The notes beneath the pieces were generated by a model. It had not been told where the DNA came from and ran no database searches. It worked only from the letters and a program-made list of their open reading frames with translations. This document shows positions 1-8,440 of a DNA stretch of 64,000 bases, one piece after another (position 1 is the stretch's first letter; each line of letters begins with the position of its first letter). This stretch comes from Pseudomonas sp. MM211 (lineage in GTDB: Bacteria > Pseudomonadota > Gammaproteobacteria > Pseudomonadales > Pseudomonadaceae), in assembly GCF_020386635.1 (NCBI RefSeq), contig NZ_CP081942.1:3844001-3908000 (forward strand), read 5' to 3'. A program made the position numbers and the translations under genes.

Positions 1-2
1 CA

Positions 3-206
3 TTGGCGGCACTGATGCACCGCTTCGTGTACCTCAAGTACGCACTGGCGATCGTGTTGATGTTCATCGGCTGCAAGATATTCCTGCATGGCTTCATCAA
101 GGTTCCCGCTTTGCTCTCGCTCGGCGTTACCATGGGTGTACTGGCCGGCGGCGTCATCCTGTCGCTGCTGAAAACCCGCGACAAGAAGCCTGCAGAGACG
201 ACGTGA
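3..206 (+). CDS. TerC/Alx-family membrane protein, C-terminal part (cut by window edge)
   Basis: This is the last 67 residues of a larger integral membrane protein whose 5' end lies outside the window; the first in-frame codon is not a real start. Two hydrophobic segments are visible, at about residues 9-28 and 35-57, followed by a short charged tail (KTRDKKPAETT). The phrase YLKYALAIVLMFIGCKIF is typical of the C-terminus of TerC/Alx proteins, which in some bacteria are linked to manganese export or tellurite resistance. The stop codon overlaps the GTG start of the next small gene (GTGA), so the two are probably co-translated. Family assignment rests on the tail only. Confidence 0.75.
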   Translation: MAALMHRFVYLKYALAIVLMFIGCKIFLHGFIKVPALLSLGVTMGVLAGGVILSLLKTRDKKPAETT

Positions 207-397
207 CCGAGCAAGACGTGCAGATCGAATGCGTAGACAAAGGCGACGGCTTACGCTGGTGCGTACGCCTGGGCAAGCGCACCCTGATGTTCGATAACGA
301 ACTCGCTGCACGTACCTTCGCCGCGCAACTGCACATGCGCGTCAACACGACGAAATTGACTCTGGTGCCGGGGCTCGACGAGCCACCTGGCACCTGA
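203..397 (+). CDS. Small hypothetical protein, translationally coupled to TerC-like gene
   Basis: A 64-residue protein starting at a GTG that overlaps the upstream stop by four bases. It is acidic to neutral, has no signal peptide or membrane segment, and carries two cysteines (IECVDKG and LRWCVRLGKR). I do not recognise a family. The case for it being real is the GTGA overlap, the same strand as the upstream gene, and an end only 7 bp before the convergent acyl-CoA dehydrogenase stop. Function unknown. Confidence 0.55.
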   Translation: MTEQDVQIECVDKGDGLRWCVRLGKRTLMFDNELAARTFAAQLHMRVNTTKLTLVPGLDEPPGT

Positions 398-404
398 GCC
401 AGCC

Positions 405-1610
405 TCACCTCATGTACTTGCCCAGTTCGTACTTGCCGATTGCCGCGCGATGCACCTCGTCCGGGCCATCGGCGAGGCGCAGAGTGCGCTGCATCGCATA
501 CCAGTAAGCCAGCGGGAAATCTGCGCTGACCCCTGCTCCACCGTGCATCTGGATGGCCCGGTCGATCACCTTCAATGCCACGTTGGGCGCCACGACCTTG
601 ATCTGCGCGATCTCGCTGGCGGCCACCTTGTTGCCAACCGTATCCATCATGTATGCCGCGTTCAGAGTCAGCAGGCGCGCCATGTTGATCTCCATCCGCG
701 ACTCGGCGATCAGGTCGATGTTGCCGCCGAGGCGCGCCAGCGGCTTGCCGAACGCACTTCGCTGCAGGGCTCGCTCGCACATTAGTTTGAGTGCCCGCTC
801 GGCCATGCCGATGGAGCGCATGCAATGGTGGATACGACCGGGGCCGAGGCGCCCCTGAGCGATCTCGAAGCCACGCCCCTCGCCAAGCAGCACGTTGCCG
901 TAAGGAACGCGGACGTTCTCGAACAGCACTTCCGCGTGGCCATGAGGCGCGTCGTCATAGCCGAACACCGGCAGCGGCCGAAGCACCTTCACGCCGGGCG
1001 TATCCATGGGTACAAGAATCATCGAGTGCTGCTGGTGACGATGCCCCTCGGGATTTGTGAGCCCCATGAAGATCATGATCTTGCAGCGCGGATCGCAGGC
1101 ACCCGAAGTCCACCACTTGCGCCCGTTGATGACCCATTGATCACCCTCACGCACGGCGCTGGCCTGCATATTAGTCGCGTCAGACGAGGCGACCTCCGGC
1201 TCGGTCATGGCGAATGCGGAGCGAATTTCGCCACTGAGCAGCGGATCGAGCCACTGACGCTTCTGCTCCTCGCTGGCGTAGCGCACCAGTACCTCCATGT
1301 TTCCGGTATCCGGTGCCGCACAGTTGAACGGTTCGGGGCCGATCAGCGAGCTGCCCATGATCTCAGCCAATGGCGCGTATTCAGTGTTGTTCAGCCCCGC
1401 CCCGTGCTCGGAATCGGGCAGGAACAGGTTCCACAGGCCCTCGCCTTTGGCCTTGTCCTTGAGCTGTTCCATGATCGCCGTCGGCTGCCAGCGATCGCCT
1501 GCGGCCACCTGACGCTCGAATACCGCCTCGGCCGGATAGACATGAGTCTCCATGAAAGCGCTGACGCGCTCGCGCAATTGCTGAACCTTGGGGGAATAGG
1601 CGAAATCCAT
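405..1610 (-). CDS. Acyl-CoA dehydrogenase, ACAD10/11-like
   Basis: A 401-residue flavoprotein of the acyl-CoA dehydrogenase family, expected to oxidise an acyl-CoA to its 2-enoyl-CoA and pass electrons to ETF. The N-terminal helical domain (about 1-130), the middle beta domain with [16 protein letters not shown], and the C-terminal helical domain with [24 protein letters not shown] and [10 protein letters not shown] are all present. The RIHHC segment resembles the ACAD10/11 branch, some members of which act on unusual or hydroxylated acyl chains. I chose the ATG at 1610 (MDFAYSP) because it fits the family N-terminus and has an AAGGTG ribosome site; an upstream ATG would add ten unrelated residues. 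It is divergent from a LysR gene that may control it. The substrate cannot be read from sequence. Confidence 0.9.
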   Translation of the reverse strand: MDFAYSPKVQQLRERVSAFMETHVYPAEAVFERQVAAGDRWQPTAIMEQLKDKAKGEGLWNLFLPDSEHGAGLNNTEYAPLAEIMGSSLIGPEPFNCAAPDTGNMEVLVRYASEEQKRQWLDPLLSGEIRSAFAMTEPEVASSDATNMQASAVREGDQWVINGRKWWTSGACDPRCKIMIFMGLTNPEGHRHQQHSMILVPMDTPGVKVLRPLPVFGYDDAPHGHAEVLFENVRVPYGNVLLGEGRGFEIAQGRLGPGRIHHCMRSIGMAERALKLMCERALQRSAFGKPLARLGGNIDLIAESRMEINMARLLTLNAAYMMDTVGNKVAASEIAQIKVVAPNVALKVIDRAIQMHGGAGVSADFPLAYWYAMQRTLRLADGPDEVHRAAIGKYELGKYMR

Positions 1611-1751
1611 GGCACACCTTCGGCTGCTTTTCGTGTGCAAACGATGCTAGTGGACGGCGCATAATTTATCGAAGCTATTTTCGGCGTGTATAAACATTCA
1701 TCACCGATATAAGATCACCCCACAAGAACAACATTGCGGAGTCGCTCAGGC
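1611..1751. promoter_or_regulatory. Divergent promoter region between acyl-CoA dehydrogenase and LysR gene
   Basis: This 141-bp gap must carry both promoters and any LysR-binding site. It is much more AT-rich than the flanking genes, with TTTATCG near 1667 and CGATATAAG near 1707 as loose inverted halves. I could not fix -35/-10 boxes with confidence. Confidence 0.4.
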
Positions 1752-2690
1752 ATGAACCTGAACAAGGTAGATCTCAATCTCTTCGTGGTCTTCGATGCCA
1801 TCTACACCGAAGCCAATCTGACCCGCGCCGGACAGATCGTCGGCATCACCCAGCCGGCGGTATCCAACGCCCTGGCGCGCCTGCGGGAAACCTTCAATGA
1901 CCCGTTGTTCGTGCGCACCGCACAGGGCATGGTGCCGACGCCTATGGCGCAAAACATCATTACCCCCGTGCGCACCGCACTGCAGCAGCTGCGTATTTCG
2001 GTGCAGGAAAGCCGTACCTTCAACCCGGCCCAGGCGAACAAGACCTTCCGCATCAGCATGACCGACCTGACCGAAGCCGTGGTGTTGCCACCCGTGTTCC
2101 AGCGTCTGCGTCGCCAGGCGCCGAACGTGACCATCGAAAGCATGCTGGTACGCCGCCGGGAAACCACCAAGGAGCTGGCTGCCGGGCGCCTGGACTTTGC
2201 CGTCGACGCGCCGCTGAACATCGACCCGCAGGTGCGCCACGTCAAACTGATGGAGGATCGCTACGTCTGTGCGATGCGCCACGGCCATCCGCTGACCAAG
2301 GAAAAGCTGAGCCTGGAAAAGTACCTGTCACTGACCCACATCCACATTTCCAGCCGCCGTAGCGGCCTGGGCTATGTCGACCTGGCACTGGGCAAGATGG
2401 GCATTCAGAGGCGAATAGCCCTGCGCTCACAGCATTACCTGATGGCCTGCCGCGTGATGCGCGATACCGACATGGCGATCACCGTGCCGGAACGCTTCGC
2501 CCGGGATAACGATCTGCATTTCAGCGAACTGCCGGTTGCCAGCATTCCGCTATTGGAAACCCATCTCTACTGGCATGAGAGCACTGACCAGGATCCTGCC
2601 AATCGCTGGATGCGTGAGCAGATCATCGAGATCTGCCAGCGCATCACCGCCGAGGAGCGCAAGGCATCCGCGGCAACAGCAGACAGCTAA
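1752..2690 (+). CDS. LysR-family transcriptional regulator
   Basis: A 312-residue LysR-type regulator. The N-terminal winged helix-turn-helix (NLNKVDLNLFVVFDAIYTEA, then LTRAGQIVGITQPAVSNALA) covers about residues 1-65, and the effector-binding domain fills the rest. The opening DLNLFVVFDAI resembles the NodD/LinR/PA-type LysR subgroup. The chosen start has GGAG about ten bases upstream. It is divergent from the acyl-CoA dehydrogenase with a 141-bp gap, the usual layout for a LysR protein acting on its neighbour, so control of that gene is likely but inferred. The inducer is unknown. Confidence 0.9.
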   Translation: MNLNKVDLNLFVVFDAIYTEANLTRAGQIVGITQPAVSNALARLRETFNDPLFVRTAQGMVPTPMAQNIITPVRTALQQLRISVQESRTFNPAQANKTFRISMTDLTEAVVLPPVFQRLRRQAPNVTIESMLVRRRETTKELAAGRLDFAVDAPLNIDPQVRHVKLMEDRYVCAMRHGHPLTKEKLSLEKYLSLTHIHISSRRSGLGYVDLALGKMGIQRRIALRSQHYLMACRVMRDTDMAITVPERFARDNDLHFSELPVASIPLLETHLYWHESTDQDPANRWMREQIIEICQRITAEERKASAATADS

Positions 2691-2701
2691 GGCGATAGGC
2701 C

Positions 2702-3094
2702 TTAACTGGAGTAATCCAGCACCGTCCAGACTCGGGTCAAGCCTTCGCCGATCACACAACCCGAGGCGCCCAATTGCTTATTGTCATGCAGGGTCATGCG
2801 GGTGGTTACACCGTCCGCAGCATCTTGGCGCTCGACCAGCCACTGAACCTTGCCGCAGTTCGGTGTATCGATCACGTAGCTGGCAGCGATCGGCGCATCG
2901 CTACCGGCGAGCTTGATCGCATCGACGACCATACCGCGCTCTTCCACGCGTTTACCGTCAGAAACCAGCACGGCCCAGGCTTGGCTGTCTTCGATAATCA
3001 GGTAATTGGCGTTGACCTTGGGTTGCTCGACGTGCGGCTGCACACAGCCAGTCAGCGTCGCCAGCAGCACAACTGTCATGAGTATCTGTTGCAT
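2702..3094 (-). CDS. Hypothetical lipoprotein
   Basis: A 130-residue protein with a clear lipoprotein signal: a hydrophobic stretch followed by the lipobox LTGC at residues 14-17, so the mature protein would be attached to lipid at Cys17. The mature part contains VDAIKLAGSD and two further cysteines (about residues 84 and 112) that could form a disulphide in the periplasm. The ribosome site GAGGG precedes the ATG. It runs convergent with the LysR gene, with 11 bp between stops. No function recognised. Confidence 0.75.
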   Translation of the reverse strand: MQQILMTVVLLATLTGCVQPHVEQPKVNANYLIIEDSQAWAVLVSDGKRVEERGMVVDAIKLAGSDAPIAASYVIDTPNCGKVQWLVERQDAADGVTTRMTLHDNKQLGASGCVIGEGLTRVWTVLDYSS

Positions 3095-3288
3095 TGTCAG
3101 TAGCCCTCGGCATCGGCCACGAGCGCTTTGCAGCGATCGCGGACATGGGAGTCATGAAGCGTCGGAGCTCACTATTACCGAATACTGTTTATTTGTACAG
3201 TATTTTTGATTTACCCTAGCAGCCGTCACCACACCGATCGAAAACCGGGATTGCCTCGACTAGATCAGGCGTAAAGCGGGAGCCTAAT

Positions 3289-3603
3289 ATGCTGGACGTA
3301 ATGCAACTCAAATACTCGATCAACCGGATGCCACTGGACAAGGTTCGCCCCATCGTCGAGGAACTGCATCTGGAGGGAATCGTTACCGAAGGTAAGACCC
3401 CTTTCAACCGCCTGCACTTCAATACCTGCTTCGCCGAAATCGAGGCCTTATTACAACGTGCGGGCTATCACAGGCAGTTGGATGTGGTCGGCTATCAGGG
3501 CCTTGCCTATGCGATGTTCGACCCCAACCGCTGGGAAGCCGTAGATGTACTGCGCTGGCTCAGGGATTATGTGGAAGAAGCTCAGGCTCGCCCCGCCTCA
3601 TAG
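3289..3603 (+). CDS. Conserved-looking small protein of unknown function
   Basis: A 104-residue soluble protein. GGGAG sits at good distance before the ATG. The protein has balanced composition, alternating amphipathic helices (VDVLRWLRDYVEEAQA at the end) and no signal peptide or membrane segment. Codon use looks like neighbouring genes, and no competing frame is better. I do not recognise a family. It stands alone between the divergent lipoprotein gene and the convergent oprF terminator. Confidence 0.6.
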   Translation: MLDVMQLKYSINRMPLDKVRPIVEELHLEGIVTEGKTPFNRLHFNTCFAEIEALLQRAGYHRQLDVVGYQGLAYAMFDPNRWEAVDVLRWLRDYVEEAQARPAS

Positions 3604-3854
3604 CGATCCACCTGCAGGCAACTACGCACAAAAATGGCTCATGATGTGCAGGGGATTGCGCTTGGAAAACCTGGATTTACTCGTGCAAGGCTATGTGGCG
3701 CGATGTTTGCTTTATGATCTAGACATTAGATCGGCGCCCATTGAATGAGAAGCCGAGTAACGTACACGGCGTCTGCCAGATCACCTTCCCCCATCGGGTG
3801 GCCTGGTAGATGCCGTTTTTATTTACAGCTCTGCGCACTTTTCTGCAGGCAAAG

Positions 3855-3880
3855 AAAAACCCGGCCGAGGCCGGGTTTTT
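3855..3880 (-). terminator. Bidirectional rho-independent terminator downstream of oprF
   Basis: A perfect 12-bp inverted repeat, AAAAACCCGGCC then GA then GGCCGGGTTTTT. Both strands end in a T run, so it can stop oprF transcription on the minus strand and any read-through from the plus strand. Confidence 0.9.
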
Positions 3881-3897
3881 CCTGAAACCTGAGCCTA

Positions 3898-4878
3898 TTA
3901 CTGGGCTTGGGCTTCTACTTCAGCTTCTACGCGACGGTTGATCGCGCGGCCTTCTTCGGTAGCGTTGTCAGCAACCGGACGGGACTCACCGTAGCCAGCG
4001 GAGTTGACGCGATCAGCGCCTACGCCGTACTGGTTGACCAGAACGTCACGAACAGCGTTTGCACGACGCTCGGACAGCTTCTGGTTGTAGGCATCAGTAC
4101 CGACGGAGTCAGTGTGGCCTTCAACGGTGGTGTTGGTTTGCGGGTACTGGTTCATGAAGTCAGCCAGGCTCTTGATGTCGCCGTAGCTTTCTTCTTTGAC
4201 AGCAGCTTTGTCGAAGTCGAACTTAACGTCCAGCTCAACGCGAACCACTTGCGGTGCTTCTTCAACGACCGGAGCCGGAGCTGGAACTGGCTCTGGAGCC
4301 GGCTCAGTTACCTGGGCAACCTGACGGGTGCTGCCACCGAAGTTCAGACCGACACCAACGCCGGTTTGCCATTCGGTGTCGCCTTTGTCGATGTTGTACA
4401 GGGCTTCAACACCAGCACGTGCGTACAGCATCTCGGTGAAGTAGTACTTGGCACCAGCACCAGCGATAGCCAGAGTGGAGGTGTCGCGACCGCCTTTGTT
4501 GGCGTCGCCAATGCTCTGGTGGCCAACGCCGCCAGAAACGTACGGACGCAGGCCTACACCTGGCTGACCGAAGTGGTAGAGAGCTTTAAGATCAGTCAGG
4601 TTGCCCTTGATGTTCTTGCTGCCAGCAGCGCCTTCGCCACGCAGGTCGTGGTATTCGCCGTAGGACAGAGCCAGTTCAACGTCGTCGGTCAGGTAGTAAC
4701 CAACGCTTGCGCCGAACAGGTTGCCTTCGTCATGAGCAAAGTCACGCTGTGTGTCGGTGAAATAGCGATTGGCAAAGCCTTCCACCTCGACAGCGCCTTG
4801 GCCTTGAGCCAGCACGCCCATGGAGGTTGCGGCTACCAAGGAGCCAATGACAACGCCTAAGGTGTTTTTCAGTTTCAT
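3898..4878 (-). CDS. oprF: Outer membrane porin and structural protein OprF
   Basis: OprF, 326 residues. It has a Sec signal peptide (about 1-24, ending VLAQG), an eight-stranded N-terminal beta-barrel (about 25-185), a proline-rich hinge (EPAPEPVPAPAPVVEE) and a C-terminal OmpA domain that binds peptidoglycan, with the signature NQKLSERRANAVRDVL. OprF is the major general porin and ties the outer membrane to the cell wall. Unlike P. aeruginosa OprF (about 350 residues with a four-cysteine hinge), this one has no cysteine and is shorter, as in many other pseudomonads. It lies just downstream of sigX; in P. aeruginosa SigX contributes to oprF transcription, and the 109-bp gap upstream probably holds its promoters. 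Confidence 0.97.
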   Translation of the reverse strand: MKLKNTLGVVIGSLVAATSMGVLAQGQGAVEVEGFANRYFTDTQRDFAHDEGNLFGASVGYYLTDDVELALSYGEYHDLRGEGAAGSKNIKGNLTDLKALYHFGQPGVGLRPYVSGGVGHQSIGDANKGGRDTSTLAIAGAGAKYYFTEMLYARAGVEALYNIDKGDTEWQTGVGVGLNFGGSTRQVAQVTEPAPEPVPAPAPVVEEAPQVVRVELDVKFDFDKAAVKEESYGDIKSLADFMNQYPQTNTTVEGHTDSVGTDAYNQKLSERRANAVRDVLVNQYGVGADRVNSAGYGESRPVADNATEEGRAINRRVEAEVEAQAQ

Positions 4879-4987
4879 CCGTTAAATCCCCATCTCATAT
4901 ATAGAGTGATTGCTTCACATGCAGATAGACATGTGAGTCTTCGGTAAGTTTAACAAAACTCACCTTTGCCAGAAAAACCTGCCCGAA

Positions 4988-5578
4988 CTAACTTTCGGTA
5001 ACGCCTGCAAACTTCTCTCGCAATCGGTCGAGCGCACGCTTGTAGCGCATTTTCGTGGCGCTCAGCCCCATATGCATGATGTCAGCAATTTCCTGAAACT
5101 CCAGTTCTGCAACAAAACGCAGCACCAGAATTTCACGGTCAATCGGGTTTACATGCACAAGCCATCGATCCAAACCACCCGGTTCCTCTACCTTTGGCGC
5201 TTTTTCATCAGACGCCTCCTCGAGAGGATCCAAACTCAGCGCATCCATCAAACGACGTTTGCGACGCTCCTTGCGGTACTGGGTAATGCACTCGTTATAA
5301 GTAATGCTGTAGAGCCAGGTCTTGAACTTCGATTTACCTTCGAAGTTCTTCAGTCCGTATAGAACCTTCAACATCACTTCCTGACAGACATCGTCCGCAT
5401 CGCGATCGTTCCCTAAATATCGCGCGCACACATTGAACAGGGTGCGCTGGTAACGCCGCATCAGCTCCTCGTAGGCGCGAGTGATGTGGAACAGCTCGTC
5501 ATGGGCACGCGCCACCAGCTCCTCGTCGGAGAGCTCGCGTGGGTCATAGCGCAGTGACGGTGATTGGGGTGCGTTCAA
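4988..5578 (-). CDS. sigX: ECF sigma factor SigX
   Basis: ECF-type RNA polymerase sigma factor. Region 2 is visible as YQRTLFNVCARYLGNDRDAD and VMLKVLYGLKNF, and region 4 as LRFVAELEFQEIADIMHMG with the recognition helix SATKMRYKRALDRLR. I chose the TTG at 5578 because it gives 196 residues, the length I recall for P. aeruginosa SigX; a second TTG five codons upstream is possible. No anti-sigma gene is adjacent. Instead the mechanosensitive-channel gene cmpX lies upstream and oprF downstream, the conserved Pseudomonas arrangement. SigX is linked to membrane fluidity, fatty-acid composition and cell-wall stress. Confidence 0.95.
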   Translation of the reverse strand: MNAPQSPSLRYDPRELSDEELVARAHDELFHITRAYEELMRRYQRTLFNVCARYLGNDRDADDVCQEVMLKVLYGLKNFEGKSKFKTWLYSITYNECITQYRKERRKRRLMDALSLDPLEEASDEKAPKVEEPGGLDRWLVHVNPIDREILVLRFVAELEFQEIADIMHMGLSATKMRYKRALDRLREKFAGVTES

Positions 5579-5604
5579 AGCAGATCGGGCCAACGGTCAG
5601 GACG

Positions 5605-5641
5605 AAAACAGCCAGCACCTGTTCGTACAGGCTGCTGGCTG
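5605..5641 (-). terminator. Hairpin with T run between cmpX and sigX
   Basis: On the minus strand CAGCCAGCAGCCTGT pairs with ACAGGTGCTGGCTG across a short ACGA loop (one mismatch or bulge) and is followed by TTTTCG. It looks like an intrinsic terminator for cmpX lying just upstream of the sigX start, so sigX would need read-through or a start within or after the hairpin. Confidence 0.6.
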
Positions 5642-5668
5642 GGCGCATAGGGTAGCAGAAATGCCCCC

Positions 5669-6493
5669 TCAGCGGCTGCTTACCCGCTGCTCGAGCAGCA
5701 CACGATTGGAGAGCGATATCAGCTCGCCAGAGTCCGTCAATACAGTGGTTTTGACCGTACCGATTTCCTCGATCTGCCCTTCGACACCCCCTACTTCGAT
5801 CTCCTGCCCCACTTGATACAGCTCACGCACATAGATGCCAGCGAGAATCTGGCTGGCCAGTTCCTTGCTGCCGAGACCGAGCGCCAGCGCGACGGCCAGG
5901 CCGACAGAGATCAGTACGATGGCGATGACGTTGTTGAGCAGGTCGGTCTTCACTTCCAACTGCCCGATGGCCACGGAGATGCTGATGATGATTACCAGCC
6001 CCTGGGCCAGCCGTGCGAGACCATGGGCATAGTCCAGACCGACACCTTCTGCCGCCCCCCGCACCAGGCCACTGAGCAGATGCGCCAGCAGCACGCCAGC
6101 CAGCAGGATCAATGCGGCGCCGAACACTTTCGGCAGGTACAGGGCGAGCACGTCAAGCGTCGCGGAAACCCGCTCCAGGCCCAGCGACTCGGCAGCCGAC
6201 ACCAGGAATATCAGCAATACGAACCAATAGACGATCTTGCCGATCAGTGTCGAAACCGGAACCTGAAAACCCGCACGCCCCAATATCTTGGTCAGGCCGG
6301 TGCCGGCCATCAGGCGGTCAAGGCCGACTTTGCCGAGCAATTTGGAAAGCAATGTATCGAGCAGCTTGGCGACCACGAAGCCGAGCAGCACCAGCACCAG
6401 GGCCACGAACAGGTTGGGAATGAAGCTGGCGACTTTCGTCCACAACGCCGTCATCGCGGCGACCAGGCTATGAGTCCAGGGGTCGAGTTCCAT
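5669..6493 (-). CDS. cmpX: CmpX, small-conductance mechanosensitive channel-like membrane protein
   Basis: A 274-residue membrane protein. Hydrophobic helices lie at about residues 22-45, 75-98, 115-140 and 165-200, followed by a short MscS-like beta domain (GQEIEVGGVEGQIEEIGTVK). It belongs to the cytoplasmic-membrane CmpX group related to MscS channels. The start MELDPWTHS is one base past the crfX stop and has AAGG upstream. In Pseudomonas, loss of cmpX affects envelope-stress signalling and sigX activity, which matches the gene order here. Confidence 0.9.
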   Translation of the reverse strand: MELDPWTHSLVAAMTALWTKVASFIPNLFVALVLVLLGFVVAKLLDTLLSKLLGKVGLDRLMAGTGLTKILGRAGFQVPVSTLIGKIVYWFVLLIFLVSAAESLGLERVSATLDVLALYLPKVFGAALILLAGVLLAHLLSGLVRGAAEGVGLDYAHGLARLAQGLVIIISISVAIGQLEVKTDLLNNVIAIVLISVGLAVALALGLGSKELASQILAGIYVRELYQVGQEIEVGGVEGQIEEIGTVKTTVLTDSGELISLSNRVLLEQRVSSR

Positions 6494-6494
6494 T

Positions 6495-6743
6495 TCATTC
6501 AGCCTTATCAGAAGAGCGAGCAGCAGCACGGCGACGCGACACCGGTGCTACATGGGAAGAGCCATTGTTGAGGGCAATCATCAGGGCGCCGGCCCAGTGC
6601 CCCATCAAGCCGAACAGGTCGCCCGCACCGACCTGGCGGTTGGCGGTCTTCAGGACGCGGTTCAGGCAAGCGTCGTCATCGCGCGATGGCGAAGACGAGG
6701 CTTTCAACAGATCACGCAGGGATTCTTCGAATGGATCGTGCAT
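6495..6743 (-). CDS. crfX: CrfX, small protein of the cmpX-sigX-oprF cluster
   Basis: An 82-residue protein with an acidic N-terminus (MHDPFEESLRDLLK), a central hydrophobic part and a basic, alanine/arginine-rich tail. It fits the small CrfX protein found between cmaX and cmpX in pseudomonads; its function is poorly understood. The start at 6743 has GAGG upstream; an ATG four codons earlier is possible. It abuts cmpX, suggesting coupled translation. Confidence 0.8.
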   Translation of the reverse strand: MHDPFEESLRDLLKASSSPSRDDDACLNRVLKTANRQVGAGDLFGLMGHWAGALMIALNNGSSHVAPVSRRRAAARSSDKAE

Positions 6744-6797
6744 GGCAGACCTCATAGAACGTCTTCGCTAGACGAAGCGCCTGAGACGCAAGTCACA

Positions 6798-7793
6798 TCA
6801 CACCCAACGCAGACGCCGGAATAACAGCCACTGCCCGAAGCCGATGGACAGCATCAACAGGCAGGCGACGAGGAAGCCGTACGGGCTATCAGCTCCTGGG
6901 ATGCCGCCGACGTTGATGCCCAGCAACCCGGTGACGAAGCTCATTGGCAGGAACACGCAGGTGATGATGCCGAAACGGAACATGATGTGGTTCATGCGCA
7001 CGTCCATGCGCCGATTTTCCGTTTCCAGCAGTAGGCCGATGCGCTCGCGAGTCAGCTCCAGCTCCTCGAGGTAGCGCAGCAGGCGGTTGTTCAGCTCGTT
7101 CCAGTAGATGCCGTCTTCGTGGGTCAGCCAGGGCAGTTGACTGCGCGTCAGCTGTACGTAGATATCACGCTGCGGTGACAGAAAGCGCCGCAGGTTCGCC
7201 GCACGCCGACGGATCTGCAGCAGCAGACCGTGATCGGGCAAGGCTCGCTCATCGCCGTCGACCTTCTCCTCCTGGCCGTCGACCAGCTCGGAGAGTTCGG
7301 TGACCAGATCCTCGACCTTGTCGGTCAGGTAATCGCTGAGCTGAAGCACCAGTTCGGAGGCAGTCTTCGGCCCCTTGCCGACCTGCAGCCGCTCGATCAG
7401 ATCCTCGGTAGCCCGCAGCGGGCGCAGGCGCAGGGAAACGATGCGTCGCGCTTCGGCGAAAATACGCACCGAAACCATATCCTCGGGCTCGGCGCCCGGA
7501 TTGAGGTTGACGCCCCGCAGAAAGACCAGCAGCTCATCATTGGACAGCGGCAATGCCCGTGGCCGGGTATTTTCCTCGAGCAACAGATCACAGGCGAACT
7601 CGCTCAAACCACTGTCGCGGCGCAACCAGCTCTGGGTCTGCGGGTGACTGCGATCCCAGTGCAGCCAAAGACTCTGCCCCTCCTCCAACTGCAATTCGTC
7701 AAGTTGCTCGCGCGCTACCGCACAGGCGCCGCCTTTACCATCCAGCACGAAACCGTGTACCAGGCCCCACTGCGCGTTGTCTTCCTCGTACAT
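6798..7793 (-). CDS. cmaX: CmaX, CorA/ZntB-family metal ion transporter
   Basis: A 331-residue CorA-superfamily protein with a large cytoplasmic N-terminal domain (about 1-265, ending in long helices) and two transmembrane helices at the C-terminus. Between them is GINVGGIPG, the ZntB-like loop in place of the CorA GMN motif, which favours zinc or another divalent cation as substrate over magnesium. The start at 7793 (MYEEDNAQWG) has AGGGG upstream. It is the first gene of the cmaX-crfX-cmpX series in this region. Confidence 0.9.
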   Translation of the reverse strand: MYEEDNAQWGLVHGFVLDGKGGACAVAREQLDELQLEEGQSLWLHWDRSHPQTQSWLRRDSGLSEFACDLLLEENTRPRALPLSNDELLVFLRGVNLNPGAEPEDMVSVRIFAEARRIVSLRLRPLRATEDLIERLQVGKGPKTASELVLQLSDYLTDKVEDLVTELSELVDGQEEKVDGDERALPDHGLLLQIRRRAANLRRFLSPQRDIYVQLTRSQLPWLTHEDGIYWNELNNRLLRYLEELELTRERIGLLLETENRRMDVRMNHIMFRFGIITCVFLPMSFVTGLLGINVGGIPGADSPYGFLVACLLMLSIGFGQWLLFRRLRWV

Positions 7794-7844
7794 CCATACC
7801 CCTGATGATTCATCACGGCAGCCAGGTGGCCACGACAAGCTGAT

Positions 7845-8330
7845 TTATTCGACCTGCAAGGCCTGCGGCGAGACGATGATGCCGTTGTTGTCGGCATACA
7901 GGTACTCGCCCGGGCGGAAAGTCACGCCGCCAAAAGTGACCACCACGTTGAGATCACCCAGGCCACGTTTCTCGGTCTTCATCGGGTGGCTGCCCAGGGC
8001 TTGAACGCCAAGGTGGGTCTGCGCGAGCACATCGACGTCACGCACGCAGCCATAGATCACCATGCCTTCCCAGCCGTTCTTTGCGGCCTTCTCGGCGATC
8101 ATGTCGCCAAGCAGCGCGCAACGTAGCGAGGCTCCGCCGTCGACCACCAACACCTTGCCAGCACCGGGCTCATCGGCCTGGGACTTGACCAGGGAATTGT
8201 CCTCGAAGCATTTGACGGTGACGATCTGCCCACCGAACGAATCGCGGCCTCCGAAATTGCTGAACATCGGCTCCACGACGCTGACCAGTTCCGGGTTGGC
8301 GTCACACAGATCGGGCGTGATGTATTGCAT
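7845..8330 (-). CDS. rraA: RraA, regulator of RNase E activity A
   Basis: A 161-residue protein of the RraA family, a ring-shaped trimer that binds RNase E and inhibits it. Typical stretches are [35 protein letters not shown] and YGCVRDVD. RraA-like folds also occur in class II aldolases (HMG/CHA type), but the length and N-terminus fit the RNase E regulator. It lies 51 bp upstream of cmaX on the same strand. Confidence 0.93.
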   Translation of the reverse strand: MQYITPDLCDANPELVSVVEPMFSNFGGRDSFGGQIVTVKCFEDNSLVKSQADEPGAGKVLVVDGGASLRCALLGDMIAEKAAKNGWEGMVIYGCVRDVDVLAQTHLGVQALGSHPMKTEKRGLGDLNVVVTFGGVTFRPGEYLYADNNGIIVSPQALQVE

Positions 8331-8440
8331 GGCGAAGCTCCTGAATGGGTGATCGTGGCCTGCAGCATAGCTCTCTCAGCCACGCGACGGGCACTGTGTG
8401 GCCAGGCGTCGCGGCGATTGACGAGGCAATCTTAGCCGGA

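Noticed and set aside
3545..3748. Frame of 67 codons between the unknown small gene and the oprF terminator
   Set aside because: Begins inside the preceding gene in another frame with no ribosome site or plausible composition.
3907..4860. Open frame of 317 codons opposite oprF
   Set aside because: Antisense to oprF; composition reflects the reverse of oprF codons and no ribosome site or motif supports it.
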